64,000 bases of DNA from Streptococcus parasanguinis ATCC 15912 (GTDB lineage: Bacteria; Bacillota; Bacilli; Lactobacillales; Streptococcaceae). Shown here piece by piece: positions 44,276 to 53,338 of this stretch. The notes beneath the pieces were generated by a model. The model was not told the DNA's origin, searched no databases, and saw nothing but the letters and a program-made list of their open reading frames with translations. A program made the position numbers and the translations under genes. The stretch lies in assembly GCF_000164675.2 (NCBI RefSeq), contig NC_015678.1, forward strand, positions 558,001-622,000, given 5' to 3'. Positions within the stretch are counted from its first letter, which is position 1, and each line of letters opens with the position of its first letter.

Positions 44276-46144
44276 TTATTCATCTAATTCGCTCAGATAT
44301 TCATAGCGATCGTACTTCTCAAGCAGTCGCTCATTTTCCTGATCCAATTCCTTTTGAAGAGCTGACAATTTGCCAAAGTCAGAGCCGTTTTCATTCATCT
44401 CCACTTCAATCTCTGCGATCCGATTTTCAATGGCTTCGATATCTGCTTCAATGCTCGCCCACTCCTGCTTCTCCATGTAGCTCATGCGCTTCTTCTCTTC
44501 TTTGGGCTTAACTGGTTTCTCTTTTTCAACCTTGTGACTGGCCGTTACTTGAGCTGCGACAAAGGCTTTTTCATCCAGGTAATCCGTATAGTTGCCAAAG
44601 AACTCCCGAATGCTCCCATTTTCAAAAGCCAGGATCTTGCTTGCGACCTTGTCTAGGAAATAGCGGTCGTGGCTAACGGTAATAACGGGACCTCCAAAGT
44701 TTTGAAGGAAGTTTTCCAAAACCGTCAAGGTTGCGATATCCAAATCATTGGTTGGCTCATCGAGGAGAAGCACATTGGGTTTTTCAATCAAGAGTTTTAA
44801 AAGAAAGAGGCGCTTCTTCTCACCACCGGAGAGTTTTTCAATCAAGGTTCCGTGCATAGAGCGTGGGAAGAGAAATTGCTCCAAGAGATCAGCAATCGAA
44901 GTCGTCCCAACGGTCGTCTTCACTTCCTCAGCAACTTCCTGGAGGAAATTAATCACGCGCTTGCTTTCATCCAACCCATCAATCTGTTGAGAGAAATAAG
45001 CCACCCGCACGGTTTCCCCGATAATGACTTGCCCAGACTGAGGCTGCAGTCGCTCAGCGATCAGATTAAGTAGGGTAGACTTGCCGACACCATTATCCCC
45101 TACGATCCCGATGCGGTCCTTGTTTTGCACCAAGAGGTTAAAGTTCTGTAAAATCGGCTTGTTTTCAAAAGCAAAACTCACATCTTTAAACTCGATGACT
45201 TTCTTTCCGATTCGGCTGGTCTCAAAGTTCATCTCCAAATCCGTCTGGTTGCTTTGACCAGACAAATCTTGCTTGAGATCATGAAATCGATTGATCCGCG
45301 CCTGTTGCTTGGTCGCACGCGCCTGAGGTTGACGCCTCATCCAGGTCAACTCCTGCTTATAGAGTTGCTGCTTCTTATGAAGAAGGGCTGCATCACGCTC
45401 GTCTTGCTCAGCCTTTAAGCGGACATAATCCTGGTAGTTGCCCTGATACTCGATCAAGCCAGCTCGATCCAACTCAAAGATCCGCGTCGAGATATTATCC
45501 AAGAAATAGCGATCGTGGGTAATGAAGAGCACGGTTTTCTTAGAATTCCTCAAAAAATTGGTCAACCACTCGATAGTATCAATGTCCAGGTGGTTGGTCG
45601 GCTCATCTAGTAAGAGCAGGTCGTGGTGAGACAGCAAAACTTGGGCCAATTGCACCCGACGACGCAAGCCCCCAGATAGATCCCCAACTTTGGCATTCAA
45701 ATCTTCAATTCCAAGCTTTGAAAGGACTGTCTTGACCTGACTCTCGATTTCCCAAGCATTGAGCGAATCCATCTCCGCCATGACCTTTTCAAGACGGGCT
45801 TGATTCTCTTCTCGGTAATCCGCCATCAAGAATTCATAGTCGCGAATCAGTTGCATCTCCCGCAAATCGCTAGATAACACCGTATCCAGAACCGTCTTTT
45901 GATCATCAAAGTCTGGCTCCTGCGTCAAGTAGCCAATCGTATAATCACTCTTGGCAGAAAAAGGACTCACATCTCCATCAAAGCCAGAGCGACCTGACAA
46001 CACATCTAACAGCGTGGTTTTTCCAGTTCCATTGACCCCGATCAATCCGATCCGATCCAAGTCGTGAATAATAAAGGAAATCTCACGAAAGACGGTCTTA
46101 TCTCCGACAGATTTGGTTAATTTATCGACAATAAAATCGCTCAT
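44276..46144 (-). CDS. ABC-F family ATPase
   Basis: 622 residues with two ABC domains and no membrane segment. Walker A motifs GVNGTGKTT near 36 and GDNGVGKST near 350; signature [12 protein letters not shown] and [12 protein letters not shown]; Walker [13 protein letters not shown] and [13 protein letters not shown] linker with TRKQ-like residues ([14 protein letters not shown]) and a C-terminal coiled coil ([19 protein letters not shown]) mark it as Uup/YdiF-like. ABC-F proteins act on stalled ribosomes; this one is of the housekeeping type. The start overlaps the cca stop by 4 bp. Confidence 0.9.
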   Translation of the reverse strand: MSDFIVDKLTKSVGDKTVFREISFIIHDLDRIGLIGVNGTGKTTLLDVLSGRSGFDGDVSPFSAKSDYTIGYLTQEPDFDDQKTVLDTVLSSDLREMQLIRDYEFLMADYREENQARLEKVMAEMDSLNAWEIESQVKTVLSKLGIEDLNAKVGDLSGGLRRRVQLAQVLLSHHDLLLLDEPTNHLDIDTIEWLTNFLRNSKKTVLFITHDRYFLDNISTRIFELDRAGLIEYQGNYQDYVRLKAEQDERDAALLHKKQQLYKQELTWMRRQPQARATKQQARINRFHDLKQDLSGQSNQTDLEMNFETSRIGKKVIEFKDVSFAFENKPILQNFNLLVQNKDRIGIVGDNGVGKSTLLNLIAERLQPQSGQVIIGETVRVAYFSQQIDGLDESKRVINFLQEVAEEVKTTVGTTSIADLLEQFLFPRSMHGTLIEKLSGGEKKRLFLLKLLIEKPNVLLLDEPTNDLDIATLTVLENFLQNFGGPVITVSHDRYFLDKVASKILAFENGSIREFFGNYTDYLDEKAFVAAQVTASHKVEKEKPVKPKEEKKRMSYMEKQEWASIEADIEAIENRIAEIEVEMNENGSDFGKLSALQKELDQENERLLEKYDRYEYLSELDE

Positions 46145-47352
46145 TTTTCCTCCTCTTTTGCTTGCTGGATATAGGCGATGATGGCCTCTTTCTCATTAGC
46201 CAGTTCCCCATCGACAATGGCATATTCAATTTTTGTCAAAATCTCTCCTAAGGCTGGTCCTGGTTGAAAACCATATTCTTTGATCAGCATACCACCATTA
46301 ACCACCACTTCATGCTTATCATGAATGGTCAAGCTATCATAAACGCGCTCGATGACCAAATAATCCACACTCAAGGCATACCCTTCACGGAGCTCTTCAG
46401 CTAGTAGCAACAAACGCTTCTCATACTTGTAGCAAGCACGCTTGTCTAGACTTCCTTTTTCTCGGAGCTTTAGAATCTCCACGATCTGCTCCACCGTCTT
46501 GGCAAACTCTCTAGAGGTCTTCCACTTTTTAAAGAATTTTGGAATATCTTGAATCTCTAGTGCTAAGACCAAAGCAGCCCAGGCTTGCTCAGAAGTTGAA
46601 AAGGTATATTCCAACTCTATGTCAAACAAACGCTCGATCGCTTCTTTACGATCCTTCATCTCTGGCAGATAGTGATAGGCCCCACTTGATAGCATAGCCT
46701 CCACGCCTTGTCTCCAGTATGGAGAAAGCAAGAGTTTATCAAACTCGATGAAGGTGCGCTCCACAGAGATCTTCTCTAGTAATGGAGCACACTCCTTCAT
46801 GGCATCAGAGGTCGCCTCTTCTAATTCAAAGCCGAGACTGGCTTGAAAACGAAATCCTCGCATGATCCGGAGCGCATCTTCGTTAAACCGTTCATGAGGA
46901 AGCCCAACCGCCCGAAGGACCTTGTTTTCTAAATCTTCTAGTCCATGAAAGAGGTCAACAATCTCTCCCTTTTCATTTAAGGCAAAGGCATTAACCGTAA
47001 AATCACGACGCTTGAGGTCTTCTTCCAGCGAGCGCACAAAAGACACAGAGCTCGGACGACGATAATCTACATAGACATCCTCTGTCCGGAAGGTCGTAAT
47101 TTCATATTCTTGACCATTTTCAAGAACTAAGACAGTCCCGTGTTCGATACCGATGTCCACTGTTCGATCAAAAATCGCCTTGGTCTCTTCTGGATATGAG
47201 GAAGAAGCGATATCGACATCGTGAATCGGACGATCCAATAGGGCGTCTCGAACGGATCCCCCGACAAAATAGGCCTCAAAACCAGCTGCTTTAATCTTCT
47301 CTAATATTGGTAAAGCCTCCTGAAACTCAGAAGGCATCTTTTCTAATCTCAT
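46141..47352 (-). CDS. cca: CCA tRNA nucleotidyltransferase
   Basis: 403 residues, class II. Catalytic motif [19 protein letters not shown] with the metal Asp pair at about 32-50, the [11 protein letters not shown] block near 110, and the amino-acid template region ([12 protein letters not shown] near 155). Adds or repairs the 3' CCA end of tRNA. The start overlaps the end of dapB by 4 bp, so the genes are translationally coupled. Confidence 0.96.
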   Translation of the reverse strand: MRLEKMPSEFQEALPILEKIKAAGFEAYFVGGSVRDALLDRPIHDVDIASSSYPEETKAIFDRTVDIGIEHGTVLVLENGQEYEITTFRTEDVYVDYRRPSSVSFVRSLEEDLKRRDFTVNAFALNEKGEIVDLFHGLEDLENKVLRAVGLPHERFNEDALRIMRGFRFQASLGFELEEATSDAMKECAPLLEKISVERTFIEFDKLLLSPYWRQGVEAMLSSGAYHYLPEMKDRKEAIERLFDIELEYTFSTSEQAWAALVLALEIQDIPKFFKKWKTSREFAKTVEQIVEILKLREKGSLDKRACYKYEKRLLLLAEELREGYALSVDYLVIERVYDSLTIHDKHEVVVNGGMLIKEYGFQPGPALGEILTKIEYAIVDGELANEKEAIIAYIQQAKEEEK

Positions 47353-48116
47353 AGTAAGTGTTCCAAACCATAAACAAGCTCATGACGCTTGACAACTTCT
47401 TTAATCCCTAGATTTACTCCTGTCATGAAGGAAACACGATCATAGGAATCATGACGGAGAGTCAACCCTTCGCCTTGGCTACCAAAAATCACCTCTTGGT
47501 GAGCGACTAGGCCAGGCAATCGAACCGAATGGATGCGCATCCCTTCAAACTCTGCCCCTCTTGCTCCAGGCATCAACTCTTCTTCATCTGCTGCACCTTG
47601 CTGGATCTTCTCGCGCTTCTCAGAGATCAACTCAGCGGTTTTAATTGCTGTTCCACTCGGTGCATCTTTTTTCTTATCGTGGTGCAATTCGATGATCTCC
47701 ACATTCGGGAAATACTTGGCTGCTTGCGCTGCAAATTGCATCAAGAGCACGGCTCCGATGGCAAAGTTCGGAGCGATCAAGCCACCCAAATCCTTTTCAC
47801 GTGAAAGGTCTGTCAATTCTTGGATCTGCTCAGGAGTGAATCCAGTCGTTCCCACAACAGGCGCAAAGCCATTCTCAATTGCAAAGCGAGTATTTTCGTA
47901 AGCGACCTTGGGCATGGTAAAATCTACCCAAACATCTGCCTCTAGACCCACAACATCTTCTTTGCGATTAAAGACAGGGACTCCTGCAACTTCTGTCTCA
48001 TCAGTAAATGGATCGATCAAGCCAGCTAATTCTAGCTCAGGATCTTCTGAAACCATCTTGAAGGCTGCTTGTCCCATTCTTCCCTTGAAACCTGCGATAA
48101 TGACTTTAATTGACAT
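47349..48116 (-). CDS. dapB: 4-hydroxy-tetrahydrodipicolinate reductase
   Basis: 255 residues from the ATG at 48116 (AAGGAG site); the frame to 48149 overlaps degV and lacks a ribosome site. Rossmann motif [12 protein letters not shown] near 8, GTTGFT near 95, and the substrate loop with catalytic residues [15 protein letters not shown] near 145. Makes tetrahydrodipicolinate for lysine and peptidoglycan cross-links. Confidence 0.96.
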   Translation of the reverse strand: MSIKVIIAGFKGRMGQAAFKMVSEDPELELAGLIDPFTDETEVAGVPVFNRKEDVVGLEADVWVDFTMPKVAYENTRFAIENGFAPVVGTTGFTPEQIQELTDLSREKDLGGLIAPNFAIGAVLLMQFAAQAAKYFPNVEIIELHHDKKKDAPSGTAIKTAELISEKREKIQQGAADEEELMPGARGAEFEGMRIHSVRLPGLVAHQEVIFGSQGEGLTLRHDSYDRVSFMTGVNLGIKEVVKRHELVYGLEHLL

Positions 48117-48126
48117 AGAATACTCC

Positions 48127-48975
48127 TTAAACGATAGGGATATACCCAACTGCTAAGCTATGGTCACCTAGGTGCGTCCCAATAACCCCTCCAAAGGTAG
48201 CAAAAGGAATGTCACCTTCCACTCCTTCTTCGATGAGCAGTTGGCGAAGTGCTTCTGCTTTTTCAGGGACATTGGCGTGGATGACAAAGACTTGGTAATG
48301 ACCATCTGCGTTATCTGATACAACAATCTCTACCAAGCGTTTCATGGCTTTCTTTTCCGTCCGGACCTTCTCAAAGACCTCAATCACGCCTTCATCATTA
48401 AAATGAAGAATAGGCTTGATGCTCAATAGGTTCCCAAGAATAGCAGCCCCATTTGACAGACGACCACCTTTAACCAAGTGGTTCAAATCATCCACCATGA
48501 TATAGGCAGAGGTACCATCAATCTGGTGTTGGACATTGGCAACAATCTCGTCGAATAAACGGCCTTCACCAGCCCATTTCAAGCAGTCTTCTACCATCAT
48601 TCCTAGAGGAGCACTGGTGATTTTTGAATCCGGAAATTCGACGGTCAAGCCTTCAAACTCGTCCTTCAAATATTGGATATTTTGGTAGAAACCAGAAATA
48701 CCAGATGACAAGAAAAGACCGATAGCATGCGTATAGCCCTTAGCTGTCAAACCAGATAAGACTTCTTCTAACTCTGCCACACTCGGCTGGCTAGTCTTTG
48801 GCAATTCTTTAGAGGCAGCCATCTTTTGGTAGAACTCATCGTGTGTCAGGTTCTTCCCTTCAACATAAGACTCCCCATCGATATAGATCGGGATCTCTAA
48901 AATAAATAAGTCGTCGTGATGGAGCAAGTCTTGTGGTAAATAGGCAGACGAATCCGTGATCACTGCTAATTTCAT
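48127..48975 (-). CDS. DegV family fatty-acid-binding protein
   Basis: 282 residues. [12 protein letters not shown] at 7-18 and the [11 protein letters not shown] block near 88 are the lipid-head contacts of this family; TKGG-like [10 protein letters not shown] lies near 157. Proteins of this kind (FakB in staphylococci) present fatty acids to the kinase FakA. Lies 3 bp after the DUF1149 gene and 10 bp before dapB in one operon. Confidence 0.92.
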   Translation of the reverse strand: MKLAVITDSSAYLPQDLLHHDDLFILEIPIYIDGESYVEGKNLTHDEFYQKMAASKELPKTSQPSVAELEEVLSGLTAKGYTHAIGLFLSSGISGFYQNIQYLKDEFEGLTVEFPDSKITSAPLGMMVEDCLKWAGEGRLFDEIVANVQHQIDGTSAYIMVDDLNHLVKGGRLSNGAAILGNLLSIKPILHFNDEGVIEVFEKVRTEKKAMKRLVEIVVSDNADGHYQVFVIHANVPEKAEALRQLLIEEGVEGDIPFATFGGVIGTHLGDHSLAVGYIPIV

Positions 48976-48978
48976 TGA

Positions 48979-49353
48979 TTAAAACTCCAAATTAATACCC
49001 GGTAAATCGAGGGCAATTTCTGTGACTTCATAAGTCAAACGGTTGAGCATATTCAAGCAAGGGCGAGCCAATTCTTCCACTTCGTCTTTGCTGAATTCAC
49101 TTGGTTCATTGACATAACGACCAAACAAGTGGTTGATTTGAGTGATGGTTCCGCTGATCACAAAACCGTCAAAAACGATCATGTAGCTCAAGATGACAAT
49201 CAAAGAAGTCGTGTTTTGTTCTTGATCACGATTGATCAATTGAAAGTTTACATCAACTTTTGTTTCAGGGATGCCATTTTCTTTTTCCCACTCAAAATTA
49301 CGAGCATCATAGTGGTATTGGCTGACAAATTCTTTTTCACGTTGAATATCCAT
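48979..49353 (-). CDS. DUF1149 family protein
   Basis: 124 residues, mixed alpha/beta, soluble, matching the streptococcal DUF1149 family in length and pattern (MDIQREKEFVSQYHYDARNF). The family resembles SecB-like folds, but a chaperone role is not shown. First gene of the operon running through degV, dapB, cca and the ABC-F gene. Confidence 0.8.
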   Translation of the reverse strand: MDIQREKEFVSQYHYDARNFEWEKENGIPETKVDVNFQLINRDQEQNTTSLIVILSYMIVFDGFVISGTITQINHLFGRYVNEPSEFSKDEVEELARPCLNMLNRLTYEVTEIALDLPGINLEF

Positions 49354-49384
49354 TTTTATTCTCCTAAAAATATGCGATAGGCTT

Positions 49385-49414
49385 ATTATATCATAATTCA
49401 GCTCAAGATACCAA
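49385..49414 (-). promoter_or_regulatory. Promoter of the DUF1149-degV-dapB-cca operon
   Basis: -10 TATAAT (49385-49390) with -35 TTGGTA (49409-49414), 18-bp spacer. Confidence 0.5.
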
Positions 49415-49451
49415 CGTAGAATGAGGTGATTTTTTAACAGGTGAAAGAAGA

Positions 49452-49480
49452 AAAGGCCGGGGAATTCCCAACCTTTTAAT
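49452..49480 (-). terminator. Terminator of the fruRKA operon
   Basis: Minus strand AAGGTTGGGAATTCCCCGGCCTTTT, an imperfect hairpin with a T tract just after the fruA stop. Confidence 0.75.
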
Positions 49481-49485
49481 CATAT

Positions 49486-51453
49486 TTAGTTTTTGGGTTT
49501 GCGAAGCAATCCGAACAAGATACCACTTACGACAGCACCGATCAATACGAACAAGATGTAAAGAAGTGGATTTGATGTTAGAGCGATAACGAAGATACCT
49601 CCGTGAGGAGCCATAAGTTTCAAGCCTGCAAGACCAACAAGGGCACCTGTCAATGCTGAACCTGCGATGAAGCTAGGAATGGCACGAGCTGGGTCAGCTG
49701 CACCAAATGGAATGGCACCTTCTGTAATAAAGGAAAGACCCATGACAATGTTTGTCAAACCAGAATCGCGTTCTTCTTGTGTGAATTTATCTTTAAACAA
49801 TACAGTTGCTACGAATACTGCCAATGGAGGAACCATACCAGCTGCCATAACAGCTGCCATAACAATAGAACCACCTGAAGCAACGGATTCAGCAAGTGTA
49901 CCTGTAGCGAAGACATAAGCGGCTTTGTTAACTGGTCCACCCATATCGACAGCCATCATACCGCCGACGAGAAGTCCAAGAAGTACAGCTGAGCTACCTG
50001 ACAAGCTTGAAAGGAAGTTGTTAAGACCAGTATTGATAGCAGCCATTGGAATATTGATGAGGAACATCAAGAATCCTGTCAAACCAACACCAAGCAATGG
50101 CAAGAGAAGGATTGAACGGATACCATCAAGAGAACGTGGAAGACCTGCAAGAGCTTTACGAAGAACTAGAATCACTCCACCTGCTAGGAAACCACCAACT
50201 AAGGCACCAAGGAAACCAGATGATACGGCTGCTGGTAATTCACCCTTAGCAGCACCGTAGGCGATATTTCCAAATGCTGACCCTGAACTAGCAATAGATC
50301 CAGCGATAAACCCTGCTACAAAACCAGGTTTTTCAGCGATTGAGAATCCAATGTAACCTGCAAGTACAGGAAGCATGAAGCCAAAGGCAACTCCACCAAT
50401 TGTTTTAAATTGTGCTGCTAATACATGATAAGAACCAAGACTAGACAATTGGTCTTGAGGTACACCAAGAACTTGGTCAATCAAGAAGGCAAGGGCGATC
50501 AAGATACCACCACCGATAACGAATGGAAGCATTTGAGAAACCCCACTCATCAAGTGTTTGTAGAAGGCTCCACCCAAGCTCAATTTTTCTTGGCTAGCGC
50601 TAGCTTGTGCAGCATTTTCAGCGTGGAAGACATCTGCTTTGCCATCCAAGATGGTTTGGATCAAGTCTTCTGTCTGACGGATACCGGCTGCGACTGGTTT
50701 AGAGATCAATTTTTTGCCATCGAAACGAGCGGTTTCAACTGCTTTATCTGCTGCAATGATGACCCCTTCAGCTTTTGCGATTTCTTCAGCTGTCAAGCGG
50801 TTGCCGACACCAGATGCCCCGTTGGTTTCAACGCGGACTGTAACACCCATTTCTTCCCCTTTTTTGATGAGGGCTTCTTCTGCCATATAAGTGTGGGCGA
50901 TACCTGTTGTACATGCTGTAACGGCAACGATGAGAGGTTTGTCAGACGAAGCTGCTTCTTTGACTGCTTCTGCTTTTTTCGCTTCTTCAGCTGCAGCTTC
51001 TTGCTCTTCTGCATCAAAGGCTGCGATCACTTGATCAGGAGTGCTTGCTTGGCGAAGTTTGTCCGCAAATCCTGGTTTCATCAAGTACTTAGACAATTCA
51101 GCAAGGGCTGCCAAGTGAGTGTCATTTGCCCCTTCTGGAGCTGCGATCATGAAAAACAAGTCTGTTGGTTGGCCATCAAGCGAAGCATAGTCCACACCCT
51201 TGTTTGATTTTGCAAACAAGACCGTTGCTTCTTTGACTGCTTCATTTTTGCTGTGGGGCATAGCAATTCCGTCACCCAAACCAGTTGAAGTTTGTGCTTC
51301 ACGGTTCATGATTCCAGCCTTGAAGGTGTCAAAATCTGTCACCACACCATTATCAACGAGCGATTGAATCATCTCATTGATCACGCCCTCTTTATCTGTT
51401 GCTTGAAGGTCAAACAACATCACGTTTTTATTTAAAACGTCTTGAATTTTCAT
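49486..51453 (-). CDS. fruA: Fructose-specific PTS enzyme IIABC
   Basis: 655 residues. EIIA domain 1-150 with the phospho-His in GDGIAMPHSKNEA (His67). EIIB domain about 170-270 with the phospho-Cys in VTACTTGIAHTYMAEEA. EIIC domain about 295-650 with eight or more helices. Takes up fructose as fructose 1-phosphate. An Ala/Glu-rich linker (EAEEQEAAAEEAKKAEA-like) joins IIA and IIB. The start overlaps fruK by 4 bp. Confidence 0.96.
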   Translation of the reverse strand: MKIQDVLNKNVMLFDLQATDKEGVINEMIQSLVDNGVVTDFDTFKAGIMNREAQTSTGLGDGIAMPHSKNEAVKEATVLFAKSNKGVDYASLDGQPTDLFFMIAAPEGANDTHLAALAELSKYLMKPGFADKLRQASTPDQVIAAFDAEEQEAAAEEAKKAEAVKEAASSDKPLIVAVTACTTGIAHTYMAEEALIKKGEEMGVTVRVETNGASGVGNRLTAEEIAKAEGVIIAADKAVETARFDGKKLISKPVAAGIRQTEDLIQTILDGKADVFHAENAAQASASQEKLSLGGAFYKHLMSGVSQMLPFVIGGGILIALAFLIDQVLGVPQDQLSSLGSYHVLAAQFKTIGGVAFGFMLPVLAGYIGFSIAEKPGFVAGFIAGSIASSGSAFGNIAYGAAKGELPAAVSSGFLGALVGGFLAGGVILVLRKALAGLPRSLDGIRSILLLPLLGVGLTGFLMFLINIPMAAINTGLNNFLSSLSGSSAVLLGLLVGGMMAVDMGGPVNKAAYVFATGTLAESVASGGSIVMAAVMAAGMVPPLAVFVATVLFKDKFTQEERDSGLTNIVMGLSFITEGAIPFGAADPARAIPSFIAGSALTGALVGLAGLKLMAPHGGIFVIALTSNPLLYILFVLIGAVVSGILFGLLRKPKN

Positions 51454-52361
51454 AGTTTTTCTACCTCTACTTTTTCATAAGTTTCTTTTATATAATCAGC
51501 TGTTGCCAAATCATCTGAGAAAGTGGTCGCTGTTCCACAAGCCACTCCCCATTTGAAGGCTTCAATAACATCTCCCGTCGTTGCGAGCTTCCCAGTGAAG
51601 CCTGCTACCATGGAATCTCCAGCCCCAACAGAATTCTTCACTTCCCCTTTGATTGGTTTTGCGAAGTAAGTACCGTTTGGACTGACAAGAAGAGCTCCAT
51701 CACCCGCCATGGAAATAATGACGTTTTGTGCTCCTTTGGCCAAGATTTCTTTGGCGTAACGTTCAATTTCTGGTAATTCCGTCAAGGTAACTCCAAAAAT
51801 ATCTCCCAATTCATGGTTATTTGGTTTAACCAATTGGGGATTGAACTCCAAGGAATCAATCAAGGTTTGCCCTTCAAAGTCGCAAACGACTTGCGCGCCT
51901 GTCGAACGAGTTGTTGCGATCAATTGTTTGTAAACGGCATTTCCAAGCGAAGATGGAGCAGATCCTGCAAAGACTACCACATCATCTACTGTTAAGCTCG
52001 ATAAGATGTTGAGCAATTCTTGCAACTGAGCTTCTGTTACTTCTGGGCCATTCCCATTGATCTCTGTTTCCTCATCAGCTTTGATCTTGACATTGATCCG
52101 TGTATCTTGGTCCACTGTCACAAAGTTGATTGAAATGGCTTCGCTGGTCAGTACGTCTTCAATGAAGCGTCCAGTGAAACCACCGATAAATCCAGTCGCA
52201 GTGTTCTCGATATCGAGACGCTTCAAAACACGACTGACATTGATCCCTTTACCACCGGCGAATTTATCTTCCGAAGCCATCCGATTGACCGCTCCCGTCT
52301 CTACATGATCGAGACGGACAATATAGTCAATTGCTGGATTCAGTGTAACTGTATAAATCAA
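51450..52361 (-). CDS. fruK: 1-phosphofructokinase
   Basis: 303 residues of the PfkB family. GGKGINVSRVL near 37, the ATP/anion-hole block VGAGDSMVAGF near 247 with the catalytic Asp. Converts fructose 1-phosphate to fructose 1,6-bisphosphate. Middle gene of fruR-fruK-fruA; both borders overlap by 4 bp, so the three are coupled. Confidence 0.96.
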   Translation of the reverse strand: MIYTVTLNPAIDYIVRLDHVETGAVNRMASEDKFAGGKGINVSRVLKRLDIENTATGFIGGFTGRFIEDVLTSEAISINFVTVDQDTRINVKIKADEETEINGNGPEVTEAQLQELLNILSSLTVDDVVVFAGSAPSSLGNAVYKQLIATTRSTGAQVVCDFEGQTLIDSLEFNPQLVKPNNHELGDIFGVTLTELPEIERYAKEILAKGAQNVIISMAGDGALLVSPNGTYFAKPIKGEVKNSVGAGDSMVAGFTGKLATTGDVIEAFKWGVACGTATTFSDDLATADYIKETYEKVEVEKL

Positions 52362-53101
52362 ACCTCTATAACCTCCGTTTTTTCTTTTAAAACCTTTAAT
52401 CGTTGCGGTTCACTTTGATTGGTGATAATCATGGCTCGCTTGATAGGTGCCACTTTGACAAAGGATGTCACGCCAATTTTCGAATCATCCGCTAAGATAT
52501 AGGTTTTTTTTGCATTTTCGATAATCGCACGCTTGACAGATCCTTCTTCCAGGTCTGGAGTGCTGTAAAACTCATCATCGATTCCATTCATTCCAAGAAA
52601 GGCCTTGTCAAAATTTAACTGACCGATTTGATTGAGCGCGATTCCTCCGATACTAGCATCTGTAGAAGATTTAACCATTCCACCTATAATAACTGTTGGA
52701 ACATTTCGCTCAACCAACTTGGTTGCATGGTGAATCGAGTTGGTCACTACTGTCACCGTTGGATTTACAATTTCTTGTACTAGAAGTTCATTGGTCGTCC
52801 CGGCATCGATAAAGACCACATCGTGATCTTTGATCAATTCCGCTGCCTTTACTGCAATTTTTGACTTAACTTGAATGTTTTTGATAGATTTTTCTTTATT
52901 ACTTTCTTCCTCTTGGAGAAAGTGAAGACTTTCCGCCCCACCGTGGACCCGGCGAAGTTTGCTTTCATCCTCTAACTCATCCAAATCCCGACGAACAGTC
53001 GATTCAGATGTTCCCAAATCTTGTACAAGAGTCTCCAAAGAGACAAATTTTTCCTTTAAAACCTTTTCGAGAATAAACTGTTTTCGTTCAGATTTAAGCA
53101 T
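52358..53101 (-). CDS. fruR: DeoR-family regulator of fructose uptake
   Basis: 247 residues. DeoR helix-turn-helix at about 5-60 (VSLETLVQDLGTSESTVRRD, RRVHGGAE) and the sugar-phosphate sensor domain (VFIDAGTTNELL near 95, ILADDSKIG near 205). Probably represses the operon until fructose 1-phosphate binds. First gene; a cre-like site lies between its promoter and start. Confidence 0.93.
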   Translation of the reverse strand: MLKSERKQFILEKVLKEKFVSLETLVQDLGTSESTVRRDLDELEDESKLRRVHGGAESLHFLQEEESNKEKSIKNIQVKSKIAVKAAELIKDHDVVFIDAGTTNELLVQEIVNPTVTVVTNSIHHATKLVERNVPTVIIGGMVKSSTDASIGGIALNQIGQLNFDKAFLGMNGIDDEFYSTPDLEEGSVKRAIIENAKKTYILADDSKIGVTSFVKVAPIKRAMIITNQSEPQRLKVLKEKTEVIEV

Positions 53102-53113
53102 TTCCCCTCCTTT

Positions 53114-53161
53114 TGCAATCGATTACAAAAACTATTATACTCTATCTTTCAAAATTGTCAA
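53114..53161 (-). promoter_or_regulatory. fruRKA promoter with cre-like site
   Basis: -35 TTGACA (53156-53161) and -10 TATAAT (53134-53139), 16-bp spacer, both perfect. The palindrome TGTAATCGATTGCA (53114-53127 on the minus strand) follows the -10 and matches the cre consensus at 13 of 14 positions. CcpA bound there would block early elongation. The TTG..AA/TT..CAA symmetry could also serve FruR. Confidence 0.75.
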
Positions 53162-53211
53162 CATTTTTTATCATTTTCTGTCATTTTCTTTCAAAAGATA
53201 CAAAAGTGTAC

Positions 53212-53265
53212 AAAAAAGAGTGGGAATGAACTCATTTTGTTAAAAGAGTTCTTTTCCCACCCTCA
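53212..53265. terminator. Terminator of the second SEC10/PgrA gene, part of a dispersed hairpin family
   Basis: AAAAAAGAGTGGGAATGAACTC pairs with GAGTTCTTTTCCCACCCTC. It shares the GAGTGGGA...GAACTC and AGTTC.TTTTCCCACCC blocks with the element at 60363-60419. Confidence 0.8.
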
Positions 53266-53338
53266 TAAGGTTTCTTCAGTTTTCTTTGAAGATTTTAAGC
53301 AATAAAGTTTCAAAGCATCCACTCTATCTCAGCTTGGC

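Noticed and set aside
50425..51207. 260-codon plus-strand ORF opposite fruA
   Set aside because: It is Cys/Phe-rich antisense sequence of a clear fruA gene, with no ribosome site and no family resemblance.
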